Origin: Caldimonas thermodepolymerans
Lineage (GTDB): Bacteria; Pseudomonadota; Gammaproteobacteria; Burkholderiales; Burkholderiaceae_C
DNA: 64,000 nt
Direction of reading: 5' to 3'
NCBI RefSeq assembly: GCF_015476235.1
Contig: NZ_CP064338.1
Location: 2,604,001-2,668,000, forward strand
Position 1 is the first letter of the stretch. Each line of letters begins with the position of its first letter. The notes below the pieces were generated by a model, which saw only the letters and a program-made list of their open reading frames with translations, was not told where the DNA came from and made no database searches. Below are positions 24,050-32,765 of the stretch, piece after piece. The position numbers and the translations under genes were made by a program.

Positions 24050-25972
24050 TCAGAGGCTGCGCGAGGCGGCGCCGTCCATCGCCACGCGCAGCGCCGGCGC
24101 GTGCGGCAAGGCCTGCGCCTGCGGCTGCGGCAGCAGCGCGCGCAGCGCCACGCCGGAGACCGTCTCGTCGCGCAGCAGCGCTTCGGTCAGGCGATGCAGC
24201 GCGTCCCGGTGCTGGTGCAGCGCCTCGCGGCAGCGCGCCTGGGCGCGTTCCAGCAGGGCACGCGCCTCGGCCAGCACCTTGTCCTGGATGTGCGGGCCGA
24301 CCAGCCGCTCCGGCACCCCTTGCAGGCTGAGCAGGCCGAATTCGCTGCTGAAGCCCATCGAGCTCACCATCTCGATCGCCAGTTCCGAGGCGCGCTTGAG
24401 GTCGTCGGACGCCCCGGAGGTGGTGTTGCCGAAGGTCATCAGCTCGGCCTCGCGCCCGGCCAGCATCATGCCCAGGCGCGCCTGCAGCTCCTGCTCGCCG
24501 TACAGCGGCACCTCGTTGGGCCGCGTGACGAAGGTCACGCCCAGCGCGTGGCCGCGCGGCTCGATCGTGACCCGCTCGACCGTGCCGGCTGCCAGCACGT
24601 GCGCGACGATCGCATGGCCGCTCTCGTGGATCGCGATGCGGTGGCGCGCCTCGGGCGTGAACATGGCCTTCACGCTCGAGACCTCGCCCCCCAGCTGGTG
24701 CGTCTCCAGCGCGCGGTGCAGGTGCTCCTGCGTCACGGCCGGGCTGTCGGCCTCGGCCGCCAGCACGGTGGCGCGGTTGACGACGTTGGTGATGTCGGCA
24801 TGGGACAGGCTGGCGCTGGAGCGCGCCAGCGCCTCGACGTCGATGCCGCTGGCGGCCTTCACGCGCGACAGGCACAGCCGGAACAGCGCGTGCCGGTCGT
24901 TCACGTTGGGCAGGCCCACGCGCGCGACCAGGTCGAAGCGCCCGGGACGCTTGAGCGCCTCGTCGACGTTGCCGACGTGATTGGTTGCGCCGACCACGAC
25001 CACGTTGTCCGACGGCGAGAAGCCGTCCATCTCGACCAGCAGCTTGTTGATGATGCGGTTCTCCTCCGACTGGCCGGCAGCGACCTTGCTGCCCGCCGCG
25101 CGCCTGCCGATGCCGTCGAACTCGTCGATGAAGACGATGCACGGCGCGTGCTTGCGCGCGGTGGCGAACAGCTCGCGCACCTTGCCGATGCCCGCGCCGT
25201 AGAACATGCTGGAGAAGTAGGATCCGTCGACCGCGATGAAGTTGGCCCCGCATTCACCGGCGAGCGCGCGCGCCAGCAGCGTCTTGCCCGTGCCCGGCGG
25301 TCCCTCGAGCAGCACGCCGCGCGGCGGCCTGGCACCCAGGGCGAGGTACTTGTCCGGCTGGCGCATGAAGGCGGTCACCTGCTGCAAGGCGGCCTTGGCT
25401 TCGGCGGCCCCGATCACGTCGTCGAAGCGGGTGTCGGGTTTTTCCGCCAGTTGTGCCTTGCCGCCGGCGCCCTGCGTCTGCCGCACGAGGTAGACGGCAA
25501 GCAGCGCCATCACCGCCACGGTCAGCAATCCGGCCAGGCGCTGGATCACCTGGCTCGCGCTGTCGGCCAGGCGCGCGGTGGTGCTGCGCTCGTCGACGTC
25601 GATCGGCGTGAGCGCAAAGCCATGCTCGCGGCTCAGCGCCTCGAGCCTGGCGGGCAGCCCTTCCTGCGCCGACAGCAGCCGGGTGCTGTAGCGCTCGCCG
25701 CCGCGGGTCGTCACGAAGACGCGCTGCCCGTCGACCCCGACCGCCTGCACGCGGCCCTGCTGCAACGCCTGCTCGAACTCGGAGACGTCGCGCGGATGGT
25801 CCAGCCAGCTGCGCGCCTCGCGTTCGAACTGCTGCGCGAGTTCGGTCTTCTGCCCCGGGGACGCGGTGCCGGTGTGGTAGTCGACGGCAATGGCAGCAGC
25901 CAGCACAAGAATGCCGGCAGCGGTGCCGGCAAGGTAGCGGGCCCAGCGGGGCCAGGTCTTGAAGGGCTTCAT
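24050..25972 (-). CDS. FtsH-like AAA+ ATP-dependent zinc metalloprotease, divergent paralogue
   Basis: This 640-residue protein has an N-terminal membrane helix (about 15-32), a periplasmic region, a second helix (about 145-165), an AAA+ domain and an M41 peptidase domain. Walker A is GPPGTGKT, Walker B IVFIDEFDGIG, the arginine-finger segment RPGRFD, and the zinc site is HESGH (449-453) with a later Asp in SGASDDLKRA. Pore-loop MFYG replaces the usual MFVG and NHVGNVDEALKRPGRFD replaces NRPDVLDPALLRPGRFD, so this is not housekeeping FtsH. No clear ribosome-binding site is seen; a GTG at 25981 is an alternative start. Confidence 0.9.
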   Translation of the reverse strand: MKPFKTWPRWARYLAGTAAGILVLAAAIAVDYHTGTASPGQKTELAQQFEREARSWLDHPRDVSEFEQALQQGRVQAVGVDGQRVFVTTRGGERYSTRLLSAQEGLPARLEALSREHGFALTPIDVDERSTTARLADSASQVIQRLAGLLTVAVMALLAVYLVRQTQGAGGKAQLAEKPDTRFDDVIGAAEAKAALQQVTAFMRQPDKYLALGARPPRGVLLEGPPGTGKTLLARALAGECGANFIAVDGSYFSSMFYGAGIGKVRELFATARKHAPCIVFIDEFDGIGRRAAGSKVAAGQSEENRIINKLLVEMDGFSPSDNVVVVGATNHVGNVDEALKRPGRFDLVARVGLPNVNDRHALFRLCLSRVKAASGIDVEALARSSASLSHADITNVVNRATVLAAEADSPAVTQEHLHRALETHQLGGEVSSVKAMFTPEARHRIAIHESGHAIVAHVLAAGTVERVTIEPRGHALGVTFVTRPNEVPLYGEQELQARLGMMLAGREAELMTFGNTTSGASDDLKRASELAIEMVSSMGFSSEFGLLSLQGVPERLVGPHIQDKVLAEARALLERAQARCREALHQHRDALHRLTEALLRDETVSGVALRALLPQPQAQALPHAPALRVAMDGAASRSL

Positions 25973-26098
25973 GGCGGTCACGGAAGAAGAGGACCCTATG
26001 AAACCTCATCCGGTTCCCCGCAAACGCAACAGCACGGAAACAAAACGGCGATAGTCCGCCTGCGGCGGCAATTCCTCACGAAGCCGATGCTGTAGGAA

Positions 26099-27109
26099 TT
26101 ACAACGCCTGGTAGCCGCCGTGCGCCTTCACCTTGCCGCGGAACACCCAGTACGACCAGAAGACGTACAGCAGGATCACCGGCAGCAGGAACAGCGTGCC
26201 GATCAGCATGAAGGCCTGCGACTTGGGCGCGGCCGCCGCGTCCCACAGCGTGATCGACGGCGGCGCGACGTACGGCCACAGGCTGATCACCAGCCCGGTG
26301 AAGGCAAGGAAGAACAGCCCGATCGAGCACAGGAAGGGCAGCACCTCGGCGCCGCGCCGCAGCGCGCGCACCAGCACCACCGCCAGCGCGACGGTCAGCA
26401 CCGGCACCGGCGAGAACCACAGGAGGTTGGGCCAGCTGAACCAGCGCTCGGCGATGCGCGGCTCGGCCAGCGGCGTCCACAGGCTGATCAACGCGATGAA
26501 GGCGAGCACCCCCCACAGGCAGCGCCCGGCCATGCGGCGCGCCCAGTCCTGCAGCTCGCCCTCGGTCTTCATCACCAGCCAGGTGGCCCCCTGCAGCGCA
26601 TAGCCGAACACCAGCCCCAGCCCCACCAGCAGCGGGAACGGTGCGATCCAGTCCCAGCTGGTGCCGGCGAACTGGCGTCCCTGCACCGGGAATCCGGTGA
26701 TGAAGTTGCCCAGCACCACGCCCTGCGCGTAGGTGGCGACCAGCGAGCCGATCACGAAGCCCCGGTCCCACAGCCCGCGCCGGGCCCCCTCGACCTCGCG
26801 GAACTCGAAGGCCACCCCCCGGAACAGCAGGCCCAGCAGCATCAGCAGGATGGGGAAGTACAGCGCCGGCATGATCACGGCAAAGGCCAGCGGGAACACC
26901 GCCAGCAGGCCGCCGGCGCCGAGGATCAGCCAGGTCTCGTTGAAGTCCCAGATCGGCGCGACGGAGGCCACCATCAGGTCGCGATCCGCGGGGTCGCGGC
27001 GCAACGCGAACAGCATGCCCACACCGAGGTCGAAGCCGTCCAGCAGCACGTACATGAACACGGCGAGCGCCAGGATGGCCGCCCACAGGGGTACCAGATC
27101 AAGCTGCAT
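26099..27109 (-). CDS. cydB: cytochrome bd-type quinol oxidase subunit II
   Basis: This 336-residue integral membrane protein has about eight helices and begins MQLDLVPLWAAILALAVFMYVLLDGFDLGVGML, the conserved start of CydB/CioB. The segments WDFNETWLILGAGGLLA and FRGVAFEFR also match. It pairs with CydA to form a quinol oxidase that reduces oxygen without pumping protons. Its first 11 bases overlap the end of cydA. No small CydX-like ORF follows it. Confidence 0.95.
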   Translation of the reverse strand: MQLDLVPLWAAILALAVFMYVLLDGFDLGVGMLFALRRDPADRDLMVASVAPIWDFNETWLILGAGGLLAVFPLAFAVIMPALYFPILLMLLGLLFRGVAFEFREVEGARRGLWDRGFVIGSLVATYAQGVVLGNFITGFPVQGRQFAGTSWDWIAPFPLLVGLGLVFGYALQGATWLVMKTEGELQDWARRMAGRCLWGVLAFIALISLWTPLAEPRIAERWFSWPNLLWFSPVPVLTVALAVVLVRALRRGAEVLPFLCSIGLFFLAFTGLVISLWPYVAPPSITLWDAAAAPKSQAFMLIGTLFLLPVILLYVFWSYWVFRGKVKAHGGYQAL

Positions 27110-28523
27110 GGCCGCCCTCCTCGTGACGTGACGCCGATGGCGCCTGCGTGACTGCCGACAGCGGCCGCGCCGGCCGCGCCTCCGGGTCCTCGCGGCCTTC
27201 GTCCTGCTCGGCCACCTGCGGGCCGGTGCGCACCATGCGGCGCAACAGCGTGAAGCCGCCGCTGAAGATGACCAGGTAGGCCACCACGTAGCCCGCCAGC
27301 GACAGCGACACGTCGGCCGTGGTGAGCGAGGGCGTGACCGAGTCGGCCGTGCGCAGCAGCCCGTACACCGTCCAGGGCTGGCGCCCCACCTCGGTGACGG
27401 TCCAGCCCGCGAGCACGGCGACGAAGCCGGCCGGCGTCATCCAGCGCGCGGCGGCCAGGAACCCCGGCGAGTCGTACAGCCGCCCGCGCCAGTGCTGGAC
27501 CCAGCCCCACACCACCAGCGCCAGCATCAGCATCCCGATGCCCACCATCACGCGGAACGCGAAGTAGACGATGGCCACCGGCGGCCGGTCCTCGCGCGGC
27601 CATTCCTTCAGGCCCTTGACCTCGCCGTCCCAGTCGTGGGTGAGGTAGAGGCTGCCCAGCGCGGGGATGGCGATCTCGAACCGGTTGGTCTCGGCCTCCT
27701 CGTCGGGGATCGCGAACAGCGAGGCCGGCACGCGCCGTTGCGTCTCCCACAGCCCCTCCATCGCCGCGACCTTGGCCGGCTGGTGCTCCAGCGTGTTCAG
27801 CCCGTGCAGGTCGCCGATCAGGACCTGCAGCGGCACCATGATGCTGAGGAAGCCCAGTGCCATCTTCACCATCGTGCGGCTTTCGGCCACATGCCGTCCC
27901 TGGCGCAGGTAGCCTGCGGCCACCCCCAGCACGACGAAGGCGGTGGTCACGACGAACGCCACCACCGTGTGGGCGAGGCGGTACGGGAAGGACGGGGTGA
28001 ACATCACCGACAGCATGTCCACCGGCACGAAGCGGCCATCGACGACCTCGTGGCCCTGCGGCGTCTGCATCCAGCTGTTGACCGCCAGGATCCAGAACGA
28101 GGACAGCAGCGTGCCCAGCGCCACCATCACCGCCGCGAACACGTGGGCCCATTGCGGCACCAGCTTGCGCCCGAACAGCAGGATGCCGAGGAAGGCGGCT
28201 TCCAGGAAGAAGGCCGTGAGCACCTCGTAGGCCATCAGCGCGCCGACCACGTCCATCGTCTGCTCCGAGAAGCGGCTCCAGTTGGTGCCGAACTGGAACG
28301 GCATGACGATGCCGGAGACCACCCCCATGCCGAACGAGACGGCGAAGATCTTGATCCAGAACGACGACAGGCGCAGGTAGATCGGGTCCTTCTTCACCCA
28401 CCACAGCGTCTCGAGCGTCGCGATGTAGCACGACAGCCCGACGGTGAAGGCCGGCAGCAGGATGTGCCAAGCGACCACCCAGACGAACTGGATGCGAGAC
28501 AGCAGCAGGGCATCGACGTCCAC
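27099..28523 (-). CDS. cydA: cytochrome bd-type quinol oxidase subunit I (CioA-like)
   Basis: This 474-residue heme-carrying subunit begins (V)DVDALLLSRIQFVWVVAWHILLPAF, with the N-terminal His heme ligand. It contains GRQPW in WTVTEVGRQPWTVYG. The chain is shorter than E. coli CydA, with a short quinol loop, as in cyanide-insensitive CioA oxidases; that subtype is inferred from length and motif. I chose the GTG at 28523 because GGAGG lies five bases ahead; the longer frame adds 67 unconserved residues. The gene is first in the cydAB operon and divergent from a DUF3606 gene. Confidence 0.94.
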   Translation of the reverse strand: MDVDALLLSRIQFVWVVAWHILLPAFTVGLSCYIATLETLWWVKKDPIYLRLSSFWIKIFAVSFGMGVVSGIVMPFQFGTNWSRFSEQTMDVVGALMAYEVLTAFFLEAAFLGILLFGRKLVPQWAHVFAAVMVALGTLLSSFWILAVNSWMQTPQGHEVVDGRFVPVDMLSVMFTPSFPYRLAHTVVAFVVTTAFVVLGVAAGYLRQGRHVAESRTMVKMALGFLSIMVPLQVLIGDLHGLNTLEHQPAKVAAMEGLWETQRRVPASLFAIPDEEAETNRFEIAIPALGSLYLTHDWDGEVKGLKEWPREDRPPVAIVYFAFRVMVGIGMLMLALVVWGWVQHWRGRLYDSPGFLAAARWMTPAGFVAVLAGWTVTEVGRQPWTVYGLLRTADSVTPSLTTADVSLSLAGYVVAYLVIFSGGFTLLRRMVRTGPQVAEQDEGREDPEARPARPLSAVTQAPSASRHEEGGHAA

Positions 28524-28714
28524 GAGCACCTCCGTCCATGGCCGCGAGAACACGGCAATTGCAATTCCCGCTCGGCCGGTCCACGAACCGGCATGCCGCT
28601 TGCCCGCCCCTGCGGCCGCAGCGCCACGACCTCCGGCGGCGGATCGTGGCGCGCAGGAAGCAGCGGGCATGTCCGCTGCCTGCAAGACGGCCCGAGGATG
28701 CCAGGAGATTGACC

Positions 28715-28906
28715 ATGACCGCAATGCAGATATACGAGCGCGCCGGCCACGAACGCATCGTGGTCGACGTGGACGAGGAAAGCGAACTCGATCACTGGGT
28801 CACCGAACTCGGGGTCAGCGCGGACGACCTGCGCCGCGCCGTCGAGACGGTCGGGCCCCAGGCGCTCGCGGTGCGCGAGTACCTGGCCAGCCACACCATG
28901 CAATGA
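28715..28906 (+). CDS. DUF3606 small protein
   Basis: This 63-residue protein contains IVVDVDEESELDHWVTELGVSADDLRRAVETVGPQALAVREYL, matching the DUF3606 pattern of small acidic proteins of unknown role. AGGAG lies ahead of the ATG at 28715; the longer frame from 28538 is not supported. It is divergent from cydA across about 190 bases in which I find no clear FNR site. Confidence 0.8.
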   Translation: MTAMQIYERAGHERIVVDVDEESELDHWVTELGVSADDLRRAVETVGPQALAVREYLASHTMQ

Positions 28907-28912
28907 GCCGCT

Positions 28913-29644
28913 TCAGGGCCCCTGGAAGCCGCCCTGGCGGTAGGTCAGCACCAGCGTGTCTCGGTGCCCGCCGTCGGACAGCGGCTGGATCGGCGTGGTC
29001 TCGTGGATGACGCGCTCGTCGTCGAGCAGCAACAGCGTCCACGGCTGGTCCAGCGTGAAGCGCAGGCCCTGCGGGCCGTGGGCGTCGAAGACGCGGCTTT
29101 CCCCGCCCTTGACGCCCTCGCGCCCGACCAGGATGACCGCGACGAAATCGACCCCGTCGCGATGCGCCCCCTCGGGCGTGGGACGTCCGATCCCGTCGGT
29201 GGTGTCGATGCGGAACTGGTGCGCCTCGACGTACCACCCCTCGACCCCGGGCTTGAGCGCGGTGCAGCAGGCGGCCAGCCGGCGCAGCAGCGTGGTCCAC
29301 ACCGGCTGCGCGACCACCTCGGGCTCGATCGGCTCGAACCAGCGCTCCAGCCCGCCGTGCAGCGCGTTGTACTCGACCGGCTGCCAGTGCGCGCGGTGCG
29401 GCACCAGCGTCAGCTCGGTCGCGGTGGCGTGGTAGCACGAGTGGCGCCGCCGGCGGTAGCGCCCGCCGTCGCGCAGGTAGGTGTCCGGCGGCAGCCGGTT
29501 CCAGGAGGGGCGCAGCGCCTCCAGCTCCGTCGGGTCGGCCGGCAGCCAGCTGCAGAACTCCGCCGGCCCGAGCACGGCATACCCCTGCCCGCGCATTTCG
29601 GATACGAGTTGCGCGGCATCGATGTAAGGCGGGGAAAGGCTCAT
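28913..29644 (-). CDS. 2-oxoglutarate/Fe(II)-dependent oxygenase (amino acid hydroxylase-like)
   Basis: This 243-residue protein matches the 2OG-Fe oxygenase family that includes isoleucine 4-hydroxylase and BsmA. The iron ligands are HxD in EGAHRDGVDFVAVILV and a distal His in DERVIHETTPI; the 2OG-binding Arg is probably in RDTLVLTYR. NRLPPDTYLRDGGRYRRRRHSCY near residue 48 is typical of the family. The substrate is unknown; free amino acids are likely by analogy. The ATG at 29644 precedes the first conserved helix. Confidence 0.85.
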   Translation of the reverse strand: MSLSPPYIDAAQLVSEMRGQGYAVLGPAEFCSWLPADPTELEALRPSWNRLPPDTYLRDGGRYRRRRHSCYHATATELTLVPHRAHWQPVEYNALHGGLERWFEPIEPEVVAQPVWTTLLRRLAACCTALKPGVEGWYVEAHQFRIDTTDGIGRPTPEGAHRDGVDFVAVILVGREGVKGGESRVFDAHGPQGLRFTLDQPWTLLLLDDERVIHETTPIQPLSDGGHRDTLVLTYRQGGFQGP

Positions 29645-29690
29645 GCAGAGGCTCCGTGCGGAGGAAGATGTAGCGTCACTGTAACAAGGC

Positions 29691-29954
29691 TCACCCCGAC
29701 GCGCCGTCGTCGTGGGCATCCCCGGGCGCGCCGGCCGGCGGCGCGTGCACCCGCACGCGCGCCCCGTGCACCTGCACCACCTGGCCCGCGCGGATCTTGC
29801 AGGTCTTGCGCAGTTCGTCGCGCCCGTCCACCTGCACCTTGCCCGCCGCCACCGCGGCCTTGGCCTCGCCGCCGCTGTCGGCCAGCCCGGTGGCCTTGAG
29901 CAGGCGGTCGAGCGTGATGAACTCGCCGCGCAGTTCGAAATCGATGATCCGCAT
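29691..29954 (-). CDS. S4-domain RNA-binding protein (YbcJ-like)
   Basis: This 87-residue protein is nearly all one S4 domain: ITLDRLLKATGLADSGGEAKAAVAAGKVQVDGRDELRKTCKIRAGQVVQV. It matches YbcJ, a small protein that binds structured RNA. The ATG at 29954 gives MRIIDFELRGEFITLD, the family start; the longer frame to 30245 is unconserved. The gene lies 46 bases upstream of the oxygenase gene on the same strand. Confidence 0.88.
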   Translation of the reverse strand: MRIIDFELRGEFITLDRLLKATGLADSGGEAKAAVAAGKVQVDGRDELRKTCKIRAGQVVQVHGARVRVHAPPAGAPGDAHDDGASG

Positions 29955-30108
29955 GGCCCGGCATTGTGCCTGCCGCGCCACGTCGCGTGCCGGCGCGTGA
30001 CGCACTGCCGTTTCGCGATCACATCCTGTACCACCTCGGTGCGGCGCCGCAGTACGATCGGCGCACAACTTGCGTCGGCTACGGTGCCGTTGCGATGGAG
30101 ATGCCTGC

Positions 30109-31029
30109 ATGACCCAGCCTTCCGAGCCGACCCGCCCGCTGCGCATCGGCATTTCGGCCCGCCTGCTGTACCAGGTGCCGTCCGAACTGGGATTCCGCAA
30201 CAAGACGCTGCAGTATCTCGAGCAGTCGCTGGCGCACTGGATCATGGAGCACGGCGCCGTCGCGCTGATGATCCCGGCGGTGGCCGAGGACAGCCGGCGC
30301 GCTGCCCGGCACCTGTCGGTGTTCGACTACGTCAACGAGCTGGACGGCCTGGTGCTGCAAGGCGGGGCCGACGTCGCGCCGCAGACCTATGGCGAGGAGC
30401 CGCTCGACCCGCTGTGGGCCGGCGACCCGATCCGCGACCGCTACGAGCTCGCCCTGCTGCGTGCCTTCCTGCAGCAGCAGAAGCCGGTGATCGGGGTGTG
30501 CCGCGGCTGCCAGCTGCTCAACGTCGCCTTCGGCGGCACGCTGTACCAGGACGTGCGCACCCAGTGCCCGGCTGCGCACAAGCATGTCGACCCGGAGCTG
30601 TACGACGAGTACGAGCACGAGGTGACCTTCCTGCAGCACAGCGAACTGGCCAAGCTCTACCCCAAGGGCTCGCGCATCCGCGTCACCAGCATCCACCACC
30701 AGGCGATCAACAAGCTGGGACGCGACATCGAGGTCGAGGCGGTCTCGACGATCGACGGCATCATCGAGGCGATCCGCTGGACCGGCAACGGCTACGCACG
30801 CGGCGTGCAGTGGCACCCGGAGTTCCACCGCGACCGCAGCGCGCTGGCCGACAGCGCCCCGATCATGCTGGACTTCCTCAACGAAGCCCGCGAGGCGGCG
30901 CTGGACCGGCTCAACGACGACGACTGCCCCGACCGGCGGCTGCCCCGCCCGCCGGTGCGGCTGGCGACCGAGCCGCCGCCCCCGCCCGCCGTGGCCGAGC
31001 CCCCGGTGCGCGCGGCCGCCAAGGCCTGA
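30109..31029 (+). CDS. class I glutamine amidotransferase-like hydrolase (PuuD family)
   Basis: This 306-residue protein carries the nucleophile C131 in PVIGVCRGCQLLN and the His of GVQWHPEFHRD, the elements of gamma-glutamyl-gamma-aminobutyrate hydrolases. The oxyanion motif LVLQGGADVAPQTYGE is also present. It may hydrolyse gamma-glutamyl-putrescine-type compounds, but no other polyamine genes are adjacent. The C-terminal 45 residues are Pro/Arg-rich and probably disordered. GGAG precedes the ATG at 30109. Confidence 0.9.
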   Translation: MTQPSEPTRPLRIGISARLLYQVPSELGFRNKTLQYLEQSLAHWIMEHGAVALMIPAVAEDSRRAARHLSVFDYVNELDGLVLQGGADVAPQTYGEEPLDPLWAGDPIRDRYELALLRAFLQQQKPVIGVCRGCQLLNVAFGGTLYQDVRTQCPAAHKHVDPELYDEYEHEVTFLQHSELAKLYPKGSRIRVTSIHHQAINKLGRDIEVEAVSTIDGIIEAIRWTGNGYARGVQWHPEFHRDRSALADSAPIMLDFLNEAREAALDRLNDDDCPDRRLPRPPVRLATEPPPPPAVAEPPVRAAAKA

Positions 31030-31049
31030 AGCGGCCTTGCGCGTCACGT

Positions 31050-31069
31050 ACCGTCACCTTGGTGACGGT
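31050..31069. promoter_or_regulatory. 20-bp perfect-arm palindrome, candidate operator of the CurA-like gene
   Basis: ACCGTCACCTTGGTGACGGT has two 9-bp arms around a 2-base centre and lies 56 bases before the reductase ATG. Further GTCAC/GTGAC half-sites occur at 31043 and 31089. The symmetry and spacing are like a TetR- or MarR-type repressor site. It could also form a hairpin after the preceding gene, but no T tract follows. Confidence 0.45.
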
Positions 31070-31125
31070 CGGGGCCGGCCGAATGTGGTGACATGCGGGC
31101 CTTCCCTGCCGACGTGAGGACGTCC

Positions 31126-32163
31126 ATGAGCACCCTCTCCGCCCTGACCAACCACCAGGTCCGCCTGGCCTCGCGCCCGGTCGGCCTGCCCACGCGCGAC
31201 AACTGGCAGCACACCGCCGAGCCCGTGGCCGAGCCGCCCGAGGGCGGCCTCGTCGTCCAGGTCCTGTACCTGTCGATCGACCCCGCGATGCGGGGCTGGA
31301 TGAACGAAGGCAAGTCCTACATCGCCCCGGTGGGCATCGGCGAGGTGATGCGCGCAGGCGGCGTGGGCCGCGTGATCGCGTCGCGCCACCCGCAGTACCA
31401 GGTCGGCGACCACGTCAGCGGCGCGCTGGGCGTGCAGGAGTACGCGAGCCTGGCCGGCGACGAACTGAGGCGCGCCGGCCTCACCCGCATCGACCTGCGG
31501 GCCGGCAGCCTGACCCAGTGGCTCAACGTGCTGGGCATGCCCGGCATGACGGCCTACTTCGGCCTGCTGGACGTGGGCCGGCCGCAGCCGGGCGAGACGG
31601 TGGTGGTCTCGGGGGCGGCCGGTGCCGTCGGCCAGACCGTCGGGCAGCTCGCGAAGATCAAGGGCTGCCGCGTGGTCGGCATCGCCGGCGGCCGGGCCAA
31701 GTGCGAGTGGGCGGTGCAGGAGCTGGGCTTCGATGCCTGCCTCGACTACAAGAGTGCGCCGCTGAAGGACGAGCTGCGCCGCCATTGCCCGGACGGGGTG
31801 CATGTCTACTTCGACAACGTGGGCGGCGAGGTGCTGGACACGGTGCTGACGCGCCTGGCGCGCAAGGCGCGCATCGTGGTCTGCGGCGCGATCTCGCAAT
31901 ACAACAGCGCCGCGGTGCAGGGCCCGAAGAACTACCTCTCGCTGCTCGTCAACCGCGCCCGCATGGAAGGCATGGTGGTGTTCGACTATGCCGACCGCTA
32001 CCCCGAGGCGGTGGCCGAGCTGGCCGGCTACCTGCGCGACGGTCGGCTGAAGTCGCGCGAGCATGTCGTCGAAGGCGGCGTGCAGGCCTTTCCCGAGGCG
32101 TTGCTGAAGCTGTTCTCCGGCGAGAACTTCGGCAAGCTGGTGTTGCAAGTCACCGCCGGCTGA
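31126..32163 (+). CDS. NADP-dependent medium-chain reductase (CurA/prostaglandin reductase-like)
   Basis: This 345-residue zinc-independent MDR enzyme shows YLSIDPAMRGWMN, GIGEVMRAGGVGRVI, the cofactor loop VVSGAAGAVGQTVGQLAKIKGCRVVGIAGG, and DGVHVYFDNVGGEVLDTVL. These match NADPH-dependent reductases of alpha,beta-unsaturated carbonyls such as CurA. It probably detoxifies reactive enones or aldehydes. The ATG at 31126 follows a GAGG at suitable spacing. A strong palindrome upstream suggests a repressor. Confidence 0.9.
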   Translation: MSTLSALTNHQVRLASRPVGLPTRDNWQHTAEPVAEPPEGGLVVQVLYLSIDPAMRGWMNEGKSYIAPVGIGEVMRAGGVGRVIASRHPQYQVGDHVSGALGVQEYASLAGDELRRAGLTRIDLRAGSLTQWLNVLGMPGMTAYFGLLDVGRPQPGETVVVSGAAGAVGQTVGQLAKIKGCRVVGIAGGRAKCEWAVQELGFDACLDYKSAPLKDELRRHCPDGVHVYFDNVGGEVLDTVLTRLARKARIVVCGAISQYNSAAVQGPKNYLSLLVNRARMEGMVVFDYADRYPEAVAELAGYLRDGRLKSREHVVEGGVQAFPEALLKLFSGENFGKLVLQVTAG

Positions 32164-32169
32164 ACGCAG

Positions 32170-32201
32170 CACAGCCTCCGCCCGGCCGGGCGAAGGCTGT
32201 G
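32170..32201. terminator. long hairpin between convergent genes, likely bidirectional transcript end
   Basis: CACAGCCT and AGGCTGTG (8 bp, perfect) enclose CGCCCGGCCGGGCG, itself palindromic, giving a 15-bp stem with one mismatch. It lies between the stop codons of the CurA-like and BON genes. No T tract follows on either strand, so termination would be rho-assisted or the hairpin protects 3' ends. Confidence 0.5.
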
Positions 32202-32219
32202 GGGAGATGCGAGCCGGCG

Positions 32220-32669
32220 TTACTGCGCCGGCTGGGCGTCGCCCTGGTTCTCGATGCGCAGCTGGTTGTCGACGCTCACGACCCCGCGCACGGCAGAAGC
32301 CAGCTGGGTCGCGCGCTCGCGCGCCGCTTCGTTCGGGGCCGTCCCGGACATCGTCACGCGGCCGTTGTCGGTGTCGACGTCGATGCCCAGCGCGCTCAGC
32401 TCGTCGTCACGCGCCAGCTCGGAGTTCACCGAGGCGGTGATCGCGGCGTCGCCGATCGCATCACCGGCACGCTCGGCACCGCGCTCCATCGCGTCACCGG
32501 CATCGCGCGCCGCCTGGGCCGTGCGTTCGCCCAGCGATTCGTCGCGCGGCTCGGCCTGCGCGACCACAGGTGCGTCGGTGCTGCGCGCCGCCGTGCCGTC
32601 GTCGGGGCGGCCACAGGCCGTCAACGCCACCGCCGCCGCCAGGGTGCCCATCAAGGTCAGTGCTTTCAT
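32220..32669 (-). CDS. BON-domain periplasmic lipoprotein
   Basis: This 149-residue protein has a lipoprotein signal peptide ending LTAC (lipidated Cys about residue 19), a Ala/Glu/Arg-rich linker with repeated ERAGDA-like steps, and one BON domain: DAAITASVNSELARDDELSALGIDVDTDNGRVTMSGTAPNEAARERATQLA. BON domains bind phospholipid or aid outer-membrane integrity (OsmY, DolP relatives). The ATG at 32669 restores the signal peptide; GGAG lies upstream. Repeated TGTCRGC-type half-sites lie further upstream. Confidence 0.87.
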   Translation of the reverse strand: MKALTLMGTLAAAVALTACGRPDDGTAARSTDAPVVAQAEPRDESLGERTAQAARDAGDAMERGAERAGDAIGDAAITASVNSELARDDELSALGIDVDTDNGRVTMSGTAPNEAARERATQLASAVRGVVSVDNQLRIENQGDAQPAQ

Positions 32670-32765
32670 TGTCGATCTCCTTTGCTGGTGAATCATCGGG
32701 TGGGTCTGCCACTCGGCGGCGTCGACCGCCGATGGACCCACTGTAGGTTTGCGGCCGCGCGCAGG

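Noticed and set aside
26055-26080. CCGCC-GCA-GGCGG hairpin after cydB as a terminator
   Set aside because: The T-rich stretch starts about ten bases after the stem, too far for a standard intrinsic terminator.
28524-28714. FNR-type site in the cydA upstream region
   Set aside because: No TTGAT-N4-ATCAA or close variant was found; GCAATTGCAATT at about 28556 is AT-rich but does not match.
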